From an uncultured Erythrobacter sp. (lineage in GTDB: Bacteria; Pseudomonadota; Alphaproteobacteria; Sphingomonadales; Sphingomonadaceae), in the NCBI GenBank assembly GCA_913055155.1, contig CAJXJR010000003.1, positions 186,001 to 250,000 on the forward strand: a stretch of 64,000 nucleotides of DNA. The letters are read 5' to 3'. Each line of letters opens with the position of its first letter. Within the stretch, counting starts at the first letter, position 1. Shown here piece by piece: positions 17,551 through 26,118 of the stretch. The notes under the pieces were generated by a model that made no database searches, was not told where the DNA came from, and saw nothing but the letters and a program-made list of their open reading frames with translations. Made by a program: the position numbers and the translations under genes.

Positions 17551-17627
17551 TGGCGCGAGTGACGGGACTCGAACCCGCGACCCTCGGCGTGACAGGCCGA
17601 TACTCTAACCAACTGAGCTACACCCGC
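17551..17627 (-). tRNA. tRNA-Asp (anticodon GTC)
   Basis: The reverse strand reads GCGGGTGTAGCTCAGTTGGT. Acceptor GCGGGTG/CACTCGC (one G-U), discriminator G, anticodon loop CTGTCAC with GTC, T-arm GCGGGTTCGAGTCCCGT, encoded CCA. 77 nt. A very good promoter lies about 37 bp upstream. Confidence 0.98.
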
Positions 17628-17663
17628 GCATCTAAGCGGCTCTAGCGCCTCTTGGGAGCCGCG

Positions 17664-17692
17664 CATCTAGTGGAGGGTCTCACCCCTGTCAA
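17664..17692 (-). promoter_or_regulatory. Predicted sigma-70 promoter of tRNA-Asp
   Basis: On the minus strand TTGACA-N17-TAGATG (counted), with a perfect -35 and optimal spacing, 37 bp upstream of the mature tRNA 5' end. Confidence 0.7.
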
Positions 17693-17735
17693 CACACCAG
17701 AAGCGGCTTTTTGAACTATCTTCAAAATGCCCGGT

Positions 17736-19013
17736 TTACCCGGCCAGAATCGTGGCCGGAGCCTCGATCAGCTTCTTCACTTCCTGCACGAACGCGGCGG
17801 CATCGTAGCCGTCCACCACGCGGTGATCGCAAGAGATCGAAATGTTCATCAGCTTGCGTTTCTCGATCCGTTCCTGCCCGTCCGCCCCGGTCACGAACAT
17901 GGGCCGTTCGACGATGCGATTCGGGCCGATGATGGCGACTTCAGGGCGATTGATGACGGGCGTCGTCGCCACCCCGCCCAGCGGACCGAGCGACGTGATC
18001 GTCAGGGTGGAGCCGGACAGTTCTTCAGATTTCGCGCTACCATTGCGCGCCGCTTCGGCCAGGCGGGTAATCTCGCGCGCCAGCTGCCACAGGTTCTTGC
18101 CCTGCGCATCGCGAATCACCGGCACCATCAGGCCATTGTCGGTCATGGTCGCCATGCCCAGGTGAACGCTGCCGTGGCGGGTGACCACCTTGGCCTCGTC
18201 ATCGAAACGGGCGTTGATCATCGGGAAGTTGGGCAGCGCCTTGCAGATCGCGCTGATAAGCAGCGGCAGCATGGTAAGCTTGGGTCGGTCTCCCCGATTC
18301 TCGTTAAGCTGCGCCCGCGTGCGCTCCAGCTCGGTAACGTCGCATTCCTCGACATAGGTGAAATGCGGGATGTTGCGTTTCGCAGCCTGCATGTTCTCGG
18401 CAATCCGCTTGCGCAGGCCGATCACCTTGATCGTCTCGTCAGCGCGGGCAGGCGCGGCGGCGGCGAAACCGCCGGTGTAGCTGATGAAGGCGTCGAGATC
18501 GGCGTGGCGGATACGGCCATCCTCGGCGGGCTTCACCTGGGCAAGATCGATGCCAAGGTCTTTGGCGCGCTTGCGCACGGCGGGGGAAGCGAGAACCTTG
18601 GTAGCAGCGGGAGCGGGCGCGGGAGCAGGAGCCGGTGAAGGCTCGCTCGCTGGTTCAGGCTCGGGCTCGGGCTCAGGTTTGGGTTCAGGTGCGGACTCCG
18701 GCGCTGGTTCGGCTTCGGGCGCAGCTTCCGCCGCCGCCTCGTTCTCCTCCAGCACCTCGTCGGGCACTTCGCCTTCGACTTCGATCACCACCAGCATGCC
18801 GCCGATGGCCACGGTGTCGCCAACCTCGCCGGCGACTTCCAGCACCTTGCCCGCCACCGGGCTTTCCATTTCCACCGTCGCCTTGTCGGTCATCATGTCG
18901 GCCAGCTGGCCGTCTTCCTCGACCATGTCTCCCGGCTTCACGTGCCAGGCGACGATCTCGGCCTCGGCAATGCCTTCGCCGATATCGGGCAGGTTGAAGG
19001 TGAACTTGGCCAT
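17736..19013 (-). CDS. 2-oxoacid dehydrogenase E2, dihydrolipoamide acyltransferase (branched-chain type)
   Basis: Core acyltransferase of the branched-chain 2-oxoacid dehydrogenase complex; cytosolic. 425 residues from ATG at 19013 (MAKFTFNLPDIGEGIAEAEI), 4 bp after the E1-beta stop. One lipoyl domain with DKATVE Lys, a long Pro/Glu/Ala linker, an E1/E3-binding domain (ASPAVRKRAKDLGIDLAQV), and a catalytic domain ending in ISCDHRVVDGYDAA, whose HxxxDG active-site motif is intact. Third gene of the operon. No E3 gene follows, so lipoamide dehydrogenase must be supplied from elsewhere. Confidence 0.93.
   Translation of the reverse strand: MAKFTFNLPDIGEGIAEAEIVAWHVKPGDMVEEDGQLADMMTDKATVEMESPVAGKVLEVAGEVGDTVAIGGMLVVIEVEGEVPDEVLEENEAAAEAAPEAEPAPESAPEPKPEPEPEPEPASEPSPAPAPAPAPAATKVLASPAVRKRAKDLGIDLAQVKPAEDGRIRHADLDAFISYTGGFAAAAPARADETIKVIGLRKRIAENMQAAKRNIPHFTYVEECDVTELERTRAQLNENRGDRPKLTMLPLLISAICKALPNFPMINARFDDEAKVVTRHGSVHLGMATMTDNGLMVPVIRDAQGKNLWQLAREITRLAEAARNGSAKSEELSGSTLTITSLGPLGGVATTPVINRPEVAIIGPNRIVERPMFVTGADGQERIEKRKLMNISISCDHRVVDGYDAAAFVQEVKKLIEAPATILAG
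18605..18745. repeat. Low-complexity hexamer-rich tract coding the E2 linker
   Basis: Inside the E2 gene: degenerate repeats of GGCTCG/GGTTCA-type hexamers encode the EPEPEPEP and PAPAPAPA linker between lipoyl and binding domains. Such flexible linkers are normal for E2; the DNA is repetitive enough to vary in length between strains. Confidence 0.7.
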
Positions 19014-19017
19014 GGCC

Positions 19018-20076
19018 TTACGCCTCCAGCAATTTGTCGATGGCCTCGCCGATGCGGACGGGGCCGGGGAAGTAGGCCCACTCAAGGCTGTGCGGATAGG
19101 GGGTATCGAAGCCGGTGACGCGCTCGATCGGCGCCTCCAGGTGGTAGAAGCAGCGTTCCTGCACCAGTGCCGACAGTTCCGAACCGAAGCCGGAGGTGCG
19201 AGTTGCCTCGTGCACGATCAGGCATTTGCCGGTCTTCTCCACCGAGGCCTCGATCGCCTCGATATCCAGCGGCACCAGCGTGCGCAGGTCGAGGATCTCT
19301 GCATCCACGCCCTTTTCGCGCGCGACGCTCTCTACCACGTGGACCATGGTGCCGTAGGCCAGGATGGTCAGCGCCTCGCCCTCGCGCACCGTGCGCGCCT
19401 TGCCCAGCGGGATCTTGTAGTAATCGGTCGGCACCTGCGCCTGCGGAAAGCCTTTCCAGCTCTTGGCGGGCTTGTCGTAGTACCCGTCGAACGGGCCATT
19501 ATAGATGCGCTTGGGCTCGAAGAAGATGACCGGGTCATTGTCCTCGATGCAGGAAATCAGCAGGCCCTTGGCATCGTAGGGGGTGGACGGCACCACCGTC
19601 TTCAGGCCGCTGACGTGGGTGAAGATCGATTCCGGGCTCTGCGAGTGGGTCTGCCCGCCGAAGATGCCGCCGCCAAAGGGGCTGCGTACCGTCATGGGTG
19701 CGATGAATTCCGCCGCCGAGCGATAGCGCAGGCGCGCCGCTTCGCTCACCAGCTGGTCGAGACCGGGGTAGATATAGTCGGCGAACTGGATTTCGGGCAC
19801 CGGGCGCAGGCCATAGGCCCCCATCCCCACCGCCACGCCGATGATACCGCATTCGGAAATCGGCGTGTCGAACACGCGGGTCTTGCCGTACTTTTCCTGC
19901 AACCCGGCGGTGCAACGGAACACCCCGCCGAAATAGCCGATGTCCTCGCCCAGCAGGATCACGTCGGGGTCGCGTTCCAGCATGATATCGAGCGCGGAAT
20001 TGATCGCCTCGATCATGTTCATCTCGCGCACGTCGCCAGTGCTTTCAGTCGCGACTTCGGAAGCCATCTGGTTCAT
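19018..20076 (-). CDS. Branched-chain 2-oxoacid dehydrogenase E1 subunit beta
   Basis: TPP-dependent decarboxylase beta subunit; cytosolic, forms the E1 heterotetramer with the alpha subunit. 352 residues. Motifs: EDIGYFGGVFRCTAGL, FDTPISECGIIGVAVGMGAY, RSPFGGGIFGGQTHSQSPE and the C-terminal PYPHSLEWAYFPGPVRI typical of the branched-chain form. Its ATG overlaps the alpha-subunit stop (ATGA, 4 bp) and E2 follows at 4 bp, so E1a-E1b-E2 is one operon. Confidence 0.94.
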   Translation of the reverse strand: MNQMASEVATESTGDVREMNMIEAINSALDIMLERDPDVILLGEDIGYFGGVFRCTAGLQEKYGKTRVFDTPISECGIIGVAVGMGAYGLRPVPEIQFADYIYPGLDQLVSEAARLRYRSAAEFIAPMTVRSPFGGGIFGGQTHSQSPESIFTHVSGLKTVVPSTPYDAKGLLISCIEDNDPVIFFEPKRIYNGPFDGYYDKPAKSWKGFPQAQVPTDYYKIPLGKARTVREGEALTILAYGTMVHVVESVAREKGVDAEILDLRTLVPLDIEAIEASVEKTGKCLIVHEATRTSGFGSELSALVQERCFYHLEAPIERVTGFDTPYPHSLEWAYFPGPVRIGEAIDKLLEA

Positions 20077-21365
20077 TCCGCCGGGTCTCCCGGAAACTTG
20101 ATCCGCCGTTCGCGGATCGCCTGTTCGGCCTGCTCGCGCAGGTGCCAGGGCAGCTCCTCGAACACGTCTTCGAACATGGTGTGGAACGGGTGGTGCAGGC
20201 CGTGGCCGAGGATGCCGTTCTTCTCGGCCTCCTTCATCGCGGCGCGCACCTGCGCATCCAGCTCGTCGTCCATCACCTCATGCTGTTCCTTGGACCATTC
20301 GCCCAGCGCGATGAGGTGGCGCTTAAGCCGCGTGACGGGATCGCCCAGCGGCCACTCCTCGCGCTCCTCGGCGGAGCGGTAGGCGCTGGGGTCGTCGGAC
20401 GTGGAGTGCCCCTCGGCGCGGTAGGTGAAGTGTTCGATCAAGGTCGGCCCGGCATTGGCGCGGGCGCGGTCGGCAGCCCAACGTTCGGCGGCGAACACGG
20501 CCAGCGGATCGTTGCCGTCCACCCGCAGGCCCGCCATGCCATAGCCGATGGCGCGCGCGGCGAAGGTGGCGCGCTCTGCCCCGGCAAAGCCCGAGAACGA
20601 GGAAATCGCCCACTGGTTGTTGATGACGTTGAAGATCACCGGCGCCTGGTAGACCGTGGCGAAGGTGAGCGCGGAGTGAAAGTCGCCTTCCGCCGTGCTG
20701 CCCTCGCCCACCCATGTCGCGGCGATGCGCGAATCACCCTTGCTGGCGCTGGCCATGGCAAACCCGGTCGCCTGCGGCAGCTGCGTGGCCAAGTTGCCGG
20801 AGATGGAGAAGAAGTTCAGCCGCTTCGAGCAGTACATGATCGGCAGCTGGCGGCCCTTCAGCTTGTCCGCCTTGTTGGAATAGATCTGGTTGATCATTTC
20901 CACCGGCTCGTACCCGCGGGCGATCAGGCAGCCCTGCTGGCGATAGCTGGGGAAGATCATGTCGTCCCCGTCCAGCGCGTGGGTGGCGCAGACGCTGGTC
21001 GCCTCCTCACCGGTGCACTTCATGTAGAAGCTGGTCTTGCCCTGCCGCTGGGCGCGGTACATGCGATTATCGAAGGCGCGCACCAGCGCCATTTCGCGCA
21101 GCATCTTGCGCAGCGTGTCGGCATCGAGGCGCGGGTCCCACGGTCCGTGCGCCTGGTGATCGTCGCCCAGCACGCGGATCAGGTCGTTGCACAGCGGGAA
21201 GGTTTCCTTCGCCTCGCAAGCCTCGTCCGGGCGCGGCTGCCGGCCGGGTTCGGGAATGTCGAGGTCGCTGAAATCGACCGTGTCGCCGGGGCGATAGCGC
21301 GGTTCGGGCACGTGCAAGGCAAGCCTGGGGCGGTTACTGCCCGTCTCGTCTGTGGCTCTGGCCAT
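20073..21365 (-). CDS. 3-methyl-2-oxobutanoate dehydrogenase E1 subunit alpha
   Basis: TPP-binding alpha subunit of branched-chain 2-oxoacid dehydrogenase (Val/Leu/Ile catabolism and branched-chain acyl-CoA supply); cytosolic. 430 residues with the long N-terminal extension of the branched-chain form. TPP motif GEGSTAEGDFHSALTFA through NNQWAISS; phosphate loop YRAEGHSTSDDPSAYR, which in mitochondrial enzymes is the regulatory phosphorylation loop. First gene of the operon, 44 bp after a strong promoter. GGAG lies about 7 bp before the ATG. Confidence 0.94.
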   Translation of the reverse strand: MARATDETGSNRPRLALHVPEPRYRPGDTVDFSDLDIPEPGRQPRPDEACEAKETFPLCNDLIRVLGDDHQAHGPWDPRLDADTLRKMLREMALVRAFDNRMYRAQRQGKTSFYMKCTGEEATSVCATHALDGDDMIFPSYRQQGCLIARGYEPVEMINQIYSNKADKLKGRQLPIMYCSKRLNFFSISGNLATQLPQATGFAMASASKGDSRIAATWVGEGSTAEGDFHSALTFATVYQAPVIFNVINNQWAISSFSGFAGAERATFAARAIGYGMAGLRVDGNDPLAVFAAERWAADRARANAGPTLIEHFTYRAEGHSTSDDPSAYRSAEEREEWPLGDPVTRLKRHLIALGEWSKEQHEVMDDELDAQVRAAMKEAEKNGILGHGLHHPFHTMFEDVFEELPWHLREQAEQAIRERRIKFPGDPAE

Positions 21366-21409
21366 GACCTGCTCCCAAATGTGCGGTTAGATTATTCCAA
21401 TCAGGCGGA

Positions 21410-21438
21410 ATTATATTAGTTACATCTGTAACGGTCAA
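21410..21438 (-). promoter_or_regulatory. Strong sigma-70 promoter of the branched-chain dehydrogenase operon
   Basis: Minus strand: TTGACC-N17-TATAAT, counted, with a perfect -10 and near-perfect -35. Predicted transcript start near 21403, giving a leader of about 38 nt to the E1-alpha ATG. A perfect palindrome fills most of the spacer, so strict control is expected. Confidence 0.75.
21419..21432. promoter_or_regulatory. Operator-like palindrome GTTACA-TC-TGTAAC in the bkd promoter spacer
   Basis: Perfect 6-bp arms with a 2-bp centre, lying between the -35 and -10. A regulator bound here would block or remodel the promoter. GGCGGA / TCCGCC arms (21404-21409 and 21439-21444) add an outer symmetry. 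The regulator is not identifiable; none is encoded next to the operon. Confidence 0.6.
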
Positions 21439-21459
21439 TCCGCCCTAGCACAGGAATAG

Positions 21460-22407
21460 TCAAACAGCCACGGGTGCGCGCAGGACTCCTTGCGGTTCGT
21501 AATCAACCACCTCGAAATCCTCGAAACGGTATTCGAAAATTGTCGGCGGCACCCTTTTGAGAACAAGTTTCGGCGCGCCCGCGGGTTCCCGTTTCAGCTG
21601 CTGTTCCACCAGTGCGGTGTGGTTGAGGTACAAATGGGTGTCGCCGCCGCTCCACACCAGCTCGCCCGGCTGCATGCCCACCTGGGCTGCCATCATCCGC
21701 GTCAGCAGCGACGCACCGAACAGGTTGAACGGCAGGCCCAGCGCCACGTCGCAGCTGCGCTGGTACAGCAGGCAGTTCAGCCGCGCGCCCTCCCCTTCGC
21801 CCATCACATGGAACTGGTAGGTCTTGTGGCACGGCGGCAAGGCCATCCGGTCAAGCTCGGCCACGTTCCACCCTTCGATGATATGGCGGCGGCTGCCCGG
21901 ATTGCTCTTCAGGCTTTCCACCACCTGCGCCACCTGGTTGATGCCGGGGCCTTTCGTATACTTGCCGTCCGGTCCGTACCGGTAAGTGGGCCAGTCGACC
22001 CATTGCTTGCCGTAGACCGGGCCCAGGTCGCCCCAGTTCGCCGCAAAGGCCTCGTCTTCGACAATCCGCTGCTCGAAGTCTTCCTGGCTGATGTCCTCAC
22101 CGCTCGCCTGGCGGTATTTCGCCAGCGGCCAGTCGGACCAGATCGTCACCCCAACCTGCAACAGCGGGCGGATGTTGGTGTCGCCAGTCAGGAACCACAG
22201 CATCTCCTTCGCTGCGGCCTTCCAGTACACGCGCTTGGTGGTCAGCAGCGGCACCCGGTCATCGGCAAGGTCGAAGCGCAGCATGGTGCCGAAAACGGAA
22301 CGCGTGCCAACGCCCGTGCGGTCCATGCGCTCGTCCCCGTGCTCCCAGATATGGCGCATGAGGTCGAGATATTGCCATTCGGGGTGGCGCTGCGGAATCG
22401 TTGTCAT
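21460..22407 (-). CDS. thyA: Thymidylate synthase
   Basis: Makes dTMP from dUMP with methylene-THF; cytosolic. 315 residues, the long form with about 50 extra residues in the small domain (region DISQEDFEQRIVEDEAFAANW), as in Lactobacillus-type enzymes, rather than the 264-residue E. coli form. Catalytic Cys in MALPPCHKTYQFHV, dUMP loop QRSCDVALGLPFN, and DTHLYLNH are all present. Monocistronic by spacing; folA is not adjacent. Confidence 0.97.
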   Translation of the reverse strand: MTTIPQRHPEWQYLDLMRHIWEHGDERMDRTGVGTRSVFGTMLRFDLADDRVPLLTTKRVYWKAAAKEMLWFLTGDTNIRPLLQVGVTIWSDWPLAKYRQASGEDISQEDFEQRIVEDEAFAANWGDLGPVYGKQWVDWPTYRYGPDGKYTKGPGINQVAQVVESLKSNPGSRRHIIEGWNVAELDRMALPPCHKTYQFHVMGEGEGARLNCLLYQRSCDVALGLPFNLFGASLLTRMMAAQVGMQPGELVWSGGDTHLYLNHTALVEQQLKREPAGAPKLVLKRVPPTIFEYRFEDFEVVDYEPQGVLRAPVAV

Positions 22408-22446
22408 GCCTTGTTCGCTACCACCGGGGGCGGCGCAAGGCCAAGA

Positions 22447-23442
22447 TCACACGCCGTGATATTCCCGATACCATTCGACGAAGCGCGGCAGACCCTCGGC
22501 AATGGTGGTGGTGGGCGTGTAGCCAAGGTCGCGGCTGATCGCGTCGATATCGGCATAGGTGCGCACCACGTCGCCCGCCTGCATCGGCTGCCAGTCGATC
22601 TGCGCCTTCACGCCGCAGGCCTCCTCGATAATGGCGATGAGATCGGTCAGCTTCTCAGAGCGGTGGTTGCCGATGTTGTAGAGCGCATGCGGCTTGGTGG
22701 AGCCACCCGCCTTCACGTTGCCATCGTCGGCCGGGGCATTGTCCAGCACCGCCAGTACGCCAGCTATGATATCGTCGATGTGGGTGAAATCGCGCCACAT
22801 CTCTCCCTTGTGAAACACCGGGATCGGTTCGCCCGCCAGGATCTTGCGGGTGAAGATCCAGTAGGCCATGTCGGGCCGGCCCCAGGGGCCGTAGACGGTG
22901 AAGAACCGCAGGCCTGTCAGCGGAAAACGGTAGAGATGGGCATAGCTTTCGCTCAGCAGTTCGTCCGCGCGCTTGGTGGCGGCATAGAGGCTGACGGGGT
23001 AGTCGACCCGGTCGTCCACGCTGAACGGCACCTTGTCATTGCCGCCGTAGACGCTGGAGGAACTGGCATAGACCATGTGCTCCACTTCGCGGTGGCGCGC
23101 GATCTCCAGCATGTTGGCATGGCCGACGAGGTTGGACTGCACATAGGCCGCCGGGTTCTCCAGCGAATAGCGCACCCCCGCTTGCGCGCCGAGATGCACG
23201 ATGCGATCGATCTTCACGCCATCCAGCGCCGATTCGAGCGCGCCCATGTCGGCAAAGTCGAGCTTGTGGAAGGTGAAGTCCCCGCCCTGCTCTTCCAGGC
23301 GCTGCAGCCGCGCTGCCTTCAAGGCTGGATCGTAGTAGTCGTTGCAGTTGTCGATCCCGATCACGCGGTCATCGCGCGCCAGCAACCGTTCGGCCAGCGC
23401 CGCGCCGATAAATCCTGCCACTCCGGTGACCAGAACCTGCAT
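22447..23442 (-). CDS. NAD-dependent epimerase, UDP-glucuronate 4-epimerase-like
   Basis: Extended SDR acting on nucleotide sugars, probably giving UDP-galacturonate for polysaccharide. 331 residues from ATG at 23442 (MQVLVTGVAGFIGAALAERLL). Rossmann TGxxGFIG, the DNCNDYYDPALKAARLQRL segment typical of UDP-GlcA epimerases, catalytic YAATK, and the RFFTVYGPWGRPDMA substrate loop. The track start at 23472 adds ten residues without a domain. Not in an obvious sugar operon; tRNA-Pro is divergent upstream. Confidence 0.88.
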   Translation of the reverse strand: MQVLVTGVAGFIGAALAERLLARDDRVIGIDNCNDYYDPALKAARLQRLEEQGGDFTFHKLDFADMGALESALDGVKIDRIVHLGAQAGVRYSLENPAAYVQSNLVGHANMLEIARHREVEHMVYASSSSVYGGNDKVPFSVDDRVDYPVSLYAATKRADELLSESYAHLYRFPLTGLRFFTVYGPWGRPDMAYWIFTRKILAGEPIPVFHKGEMWRDFTHIDDIIAGVLAVLDNAPADDGNVKAGGSTKPHALYNIGNHRSEKLTDLIAIIEEACGVKAQIDWQPMQAGDVVRTYADIDAISRDLGYTPTTTIAEGLPRFVEWYREYHGV

Positions 23443-23550
23443 TCGAACTACCCCCTTCGGCACCAGCGCCACATGGCCAGCCTAGTGGCAGGGCCTTACC
23501 CTTTTCGCAATGCGCGAAACCGGCATCCTTCGACAATGCTCAGGACAGGC

Positions 23551-23579
23551 TTGCCAGCGCGAAACACTGTCCCTATAGG
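23551..23579 (+). promoter_or_regulatory. Predicted sigma-70 promoter of tRNA-Pro
   Basis: TTGCCA-N17-TATAGG, counted by hand, 44 bp upstream of the tRNA 5' end, in otherwise empty sequence. Confidence 0.6.
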
Positions 23580-23622
23580 GCCGCCTCTGCCTCGCGGGGG
23601 TTAACCCCTCGCAAGCACCGGT

Positions 23623-23699
23623 CGGGGAGTAGCTCAGCCTGGTAGAGCACTGTCTTCGGGAGGCAGGGGCCGGAGGTTCGAATCCTCTCTCCCCGACCA
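23623..23699 (+). tRNA. tRNA-Pro (anticodon CGG)
   Basis: Sequence starts CGGGGAGTAGCTCAGCCTGG with the C1 typical of tRNA-Pro. Acceptor CGGGGAG/CTCCCCG, anticodon loop TTCGGGA with CGG, T-arm GGAGGTTCGAATCCTCT, encoded CCA. 77 nt, followed by a T-run. Confidence 0.98.
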
Positions 23700-23807
23700 T
23701 TTTTCTCACAACCCGGGTGATCGTTGGGCATCGTATTGCCCACCCCCCTTGTAATCGAGCCGTAACATCGCCATTGGGGCAACGCTGCTGGTGACAAACG
23801 GAAATCG

Positions 23808-25283
23808 ATGAATTTCACCCATCCCTTTTTGAACGGTGACGGTGACGACAAGTTGCACGAAGAGTGCGGCGTGTTCGGCATCATCGGCGCCCCCGATGCC
23901 TCTGCTGCATGCGCGCTGGGGCTGCACGCCCTGCAGCATCGCGGGCAGGAAGCTGTCGGCATCACCAGTTTCGACGGCACCGATTTCTTCACGCGTCGCG
24001 GGCTTGGCCACGTGGCGGAGAATTTCTCGACCGCCGAATCGCTGGCCGAACTGCCGGGCCACATGGCCGGCGGGCACGTGCGCTATTCCACCACCGGTGG
24101 ATCGGGCATGCGCAACGTGCAGCCGCTGTATGCCGACCTTGCCAGCGGCGGGTTTGCGGTGGCGCACAACGGCAATATCTCCAACGCCATGGCGCTGAAG
24201 CAGGAACTGGTCGCCAAGGGCGCGATCTTCCAGTCGACCAGCGATACCGAGGTCATCATCCACCTGGTGGCCACCAGCCGCTATCCCACCATGCTCGACA
24301 AGCTGGTGGATGCGCTGCGGCTGGTCGAAGGCGCCTATGCGCTGATCGTGATGACGCCGCGCGGCATGGCGGCCTGCCGCGATCCGATGGGCATCCGCCC
24401 GCTGGTGATGGGCAAGCTGGGCGATGCCGTGGTCTTCGCCAGCGAAACCGTGGCGCTGGACGTTGTCGGCGCCGAATTCACCCGCCAGGTGGACCCCGGC
24501 GAATTCATCGAGGTGGATTTCGACGGCACGATCCGCTCGCACCGCCCGTTTGGCGAGACCAAGCCGCGCCCGTGCATTTTCGAGCACGTCTATTTCAGCC
24601 GGCCCGATTCGATCTTCAACAAGCGCAGCGTCTACGAAAGCCGCAAGAACATCGGCGCCGAACTGGCGCGCGAAGCGCCGTGCGAGGCAGACCTGGTGGT
24701 TCCGGTGCCCGACAGCGGCGTGCCCGCGGCCATCGGCTATGCCCAGGAAAGCGGCATTCCGTTCGAGCTGGGCATTATCCGCTCGCACTATGTCGGGCGC
24801 ACCTTCATCCAGCCATCGGATGGCGCACGCCATGCCGGCGTGAAGCGCAAGCACAACGCCAACCGCCTGCTGGTGGAAGGCAAGCGGATCGTGCTGATCG
24901 ACGATTCGATCGTGCGCGGCACCACCAGCCTCAAGATCGTGCAGATGATGCGCGATGCCGGCGCCAAGGAAGTGCATTTCCGCGTCGCCAGCCCGCCCAC
25001 CGGCCACGGCTGCTATTACGGCGTGGATACACCCGAACGATCCAAGCTGCTGGCGGGCCGGATGGACCTGGCGGCCATGCGCGAATTCATCCAGGCCGAC
25101 AGCCTCGCCTTCGTCTCGATCGACGGCCTTTATCGCGCCGTGGGGCTGGAAGGCCGCGACAATTCCTGCCCGCAGTATTGCGACGCCTGCTTTACCGGCG
25201 AATATCCCACGCCGCTGACCGACCTTGCCGGCAAGAAGGCAGACGACGCGCAGCTGACACTTCCTGTCAACAAGGTTGCCTGA
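23808..25283 (+). CDS. purF: Amidophosphoribosyltransferase
   Basis: First committed step of purine synthesis, PRPP plus glutamine to phosphoribosylamine; cytosolic. 491 residues. The N-terminal glutaminase nucleophile is Cys20 in HEECGVFGII, after a short propeptide, as in Bacillus-type PurF. The PRPP-binding motif VLIDDSIVRGTTS and Cys residues NSCPQYCDACFTGEY, which fit a Bacillus-like Fe-S site, are present. The next gene starts at the base after its stop. Confidence 0.97.
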   Translation: MNFTHPFLNGDGDDKLHEECGVFGIIGAPDASAACALGLHALQHRGQEAVGITSFDGTDFFTRRGLGHVAENFSTAESLAELPGHMAGGHVRYSTTGGSGMRNVQPLYADLASGGFAVAHNGNISNAMALKQELVAKGAIFQSTSDTEVIIHLVATSRYPTMLDKLVDALRLVEGAYALIVMTPRGMAACRDPMGIRPLVMGKLGDAVVFASETVALDVVGAEFTRQVDPGEFIEVDFDGTIRSHRPFGETKPRPCIFEHVYFSRPDSIFNKRSVYESRKNIGAELAREAPCEADLVVPVPDSGVPAAIGYAQESGIPFELGIIRSHYVGRTFIQPSDGARHAGVKRKHNANRLLVEGKRIVLIDDSIVRGTTSLKIVQMMRDAGAKEVHFRVASPPTGHGCYYGVDTPERSKLLAGRMDLAAMREFIQADSLAFVSIDGLYRAVGLEGRDNSCPQYCDACFTGEYPTPLTDLAGKKADDAQLTLPVNKVA

Positions 25284-26015
25284 ATGACTGACAATTCGGA
25301 ACAAAAGCCGCTTGCAGGCAAGATCGCGCTTGTCACCGGCGCCAGTCGCGGCATCGGTGCCGCCACCGCGAAGGCCCTAGCTGCCAAGGGCGCCCACGTG
25401 GTGCTGGTGGCGCGCAAGGTGAAGGACCTCGAAGAGGTCGAGGATGCCATTCACGATGCCGGCGGCACCTCCACCATCGCCCCGCTCGACCTGACCGACG
25501 GCGAAAGCATCGGCCGCTTGGCGCAGGCCATTGCCGAGCGCTGGGACAGGCTGGATATCCTGGTCATCTGCGCGGCGCAGCTGCCCACCCTGACCCCCGT
25601 CACCCAGATCGACGGCAAGCAGTTCAACCAGGCGCTGACGCTCAACGTGCTCGCCACGCAGGCGCTGCTGGCGGCTTTCGATGCCCTGCTGAAGCGATCG
25701 GAAAACGGGCGGATCATCGGCCTCACCAGCTCCGTCGGCGCCAACCCGCGCGCGTTCTGGGGCGCATATGGCTCCACCAAGGCGGCCTTCGACAACCTGC
25801 TGGAAACGCACGGGCGCGAGATCGAGCGGATCTCCGAAACGCGCGTCGCCGTCGTCGATCCCGGTGCCACCCGCACCGACATGCGCGCCCGCGCCTACCC
25901 CGGTGAAGACCCCGATTCGGTGAAGCCGCCCAGCGTCGTGGCCGATCACATCGTGCAGATGCTGGTCGACGATTTCCCCAATTTGTGCCGCGAACGAGTG
26001 GAAACGCCGCGTTAA
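25284..26015 (+). CDS. SDR family NAD(P)-dependent oxidoreductase
   Basis: 243-residue classical short-chain dehydrogenase, cytosolic, substrate unknown. TGASRGIGAATAKALA cofactor loop, catalytic Ser in GLTSSVGANPRAF and YGSTKAAFDNLL (YxxxK variant YGSTK). No gap to purF (ATG immediately follows TGA), so the pair is surely one transcript. This purF-SDR pairing is seen in other sphingomonads to my knowledge, but no functional link is established. Confidence 0.9.
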   Translation: MTDNSEQKPLAGKIALVTGASRGIGAATAKALAAKGAHVVLVARKVKDLEEVEDAIHDAGGTSTIAPLDLTDGESIGRLAQAIAERWDRLDILVICAAQLPTLTPVTQIDGKQFNQALTLNVLATQALLAAFDALLKRSENGRIIGLTSSVGANPRAFWGAYGSTKAAFDNLLETHGREIERISETRVAVVDPGATRTDMRARAYPGEDPDSVKPPSVVADHIVQMLVDDFPNLCRERVETPR

Positions 26016-26024
26016 CCAGTCACG

Positions 26025-26039
26025 TTAGGCCGCGTTTAA
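26025..26039 (+). promoter_or_regulatory. CtrA-like box upstream of the PilZ gene
   Basis: TTAG-N7-TTAA, one mismatch from the CtrA consensus TTAA-N7-TTAA, about 80 bp upstream of the PilZ start. Single short motif; weak on its own. Confidence 0.3.
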
Positions 26040-26118
26040 CGCTGCATGGACATTCTGCGCAAAGCAAACGGCCCAAAGGGCCAGGTTGGGGAACCGCAGA
26101 ACACGGGAATTTGCTGCA

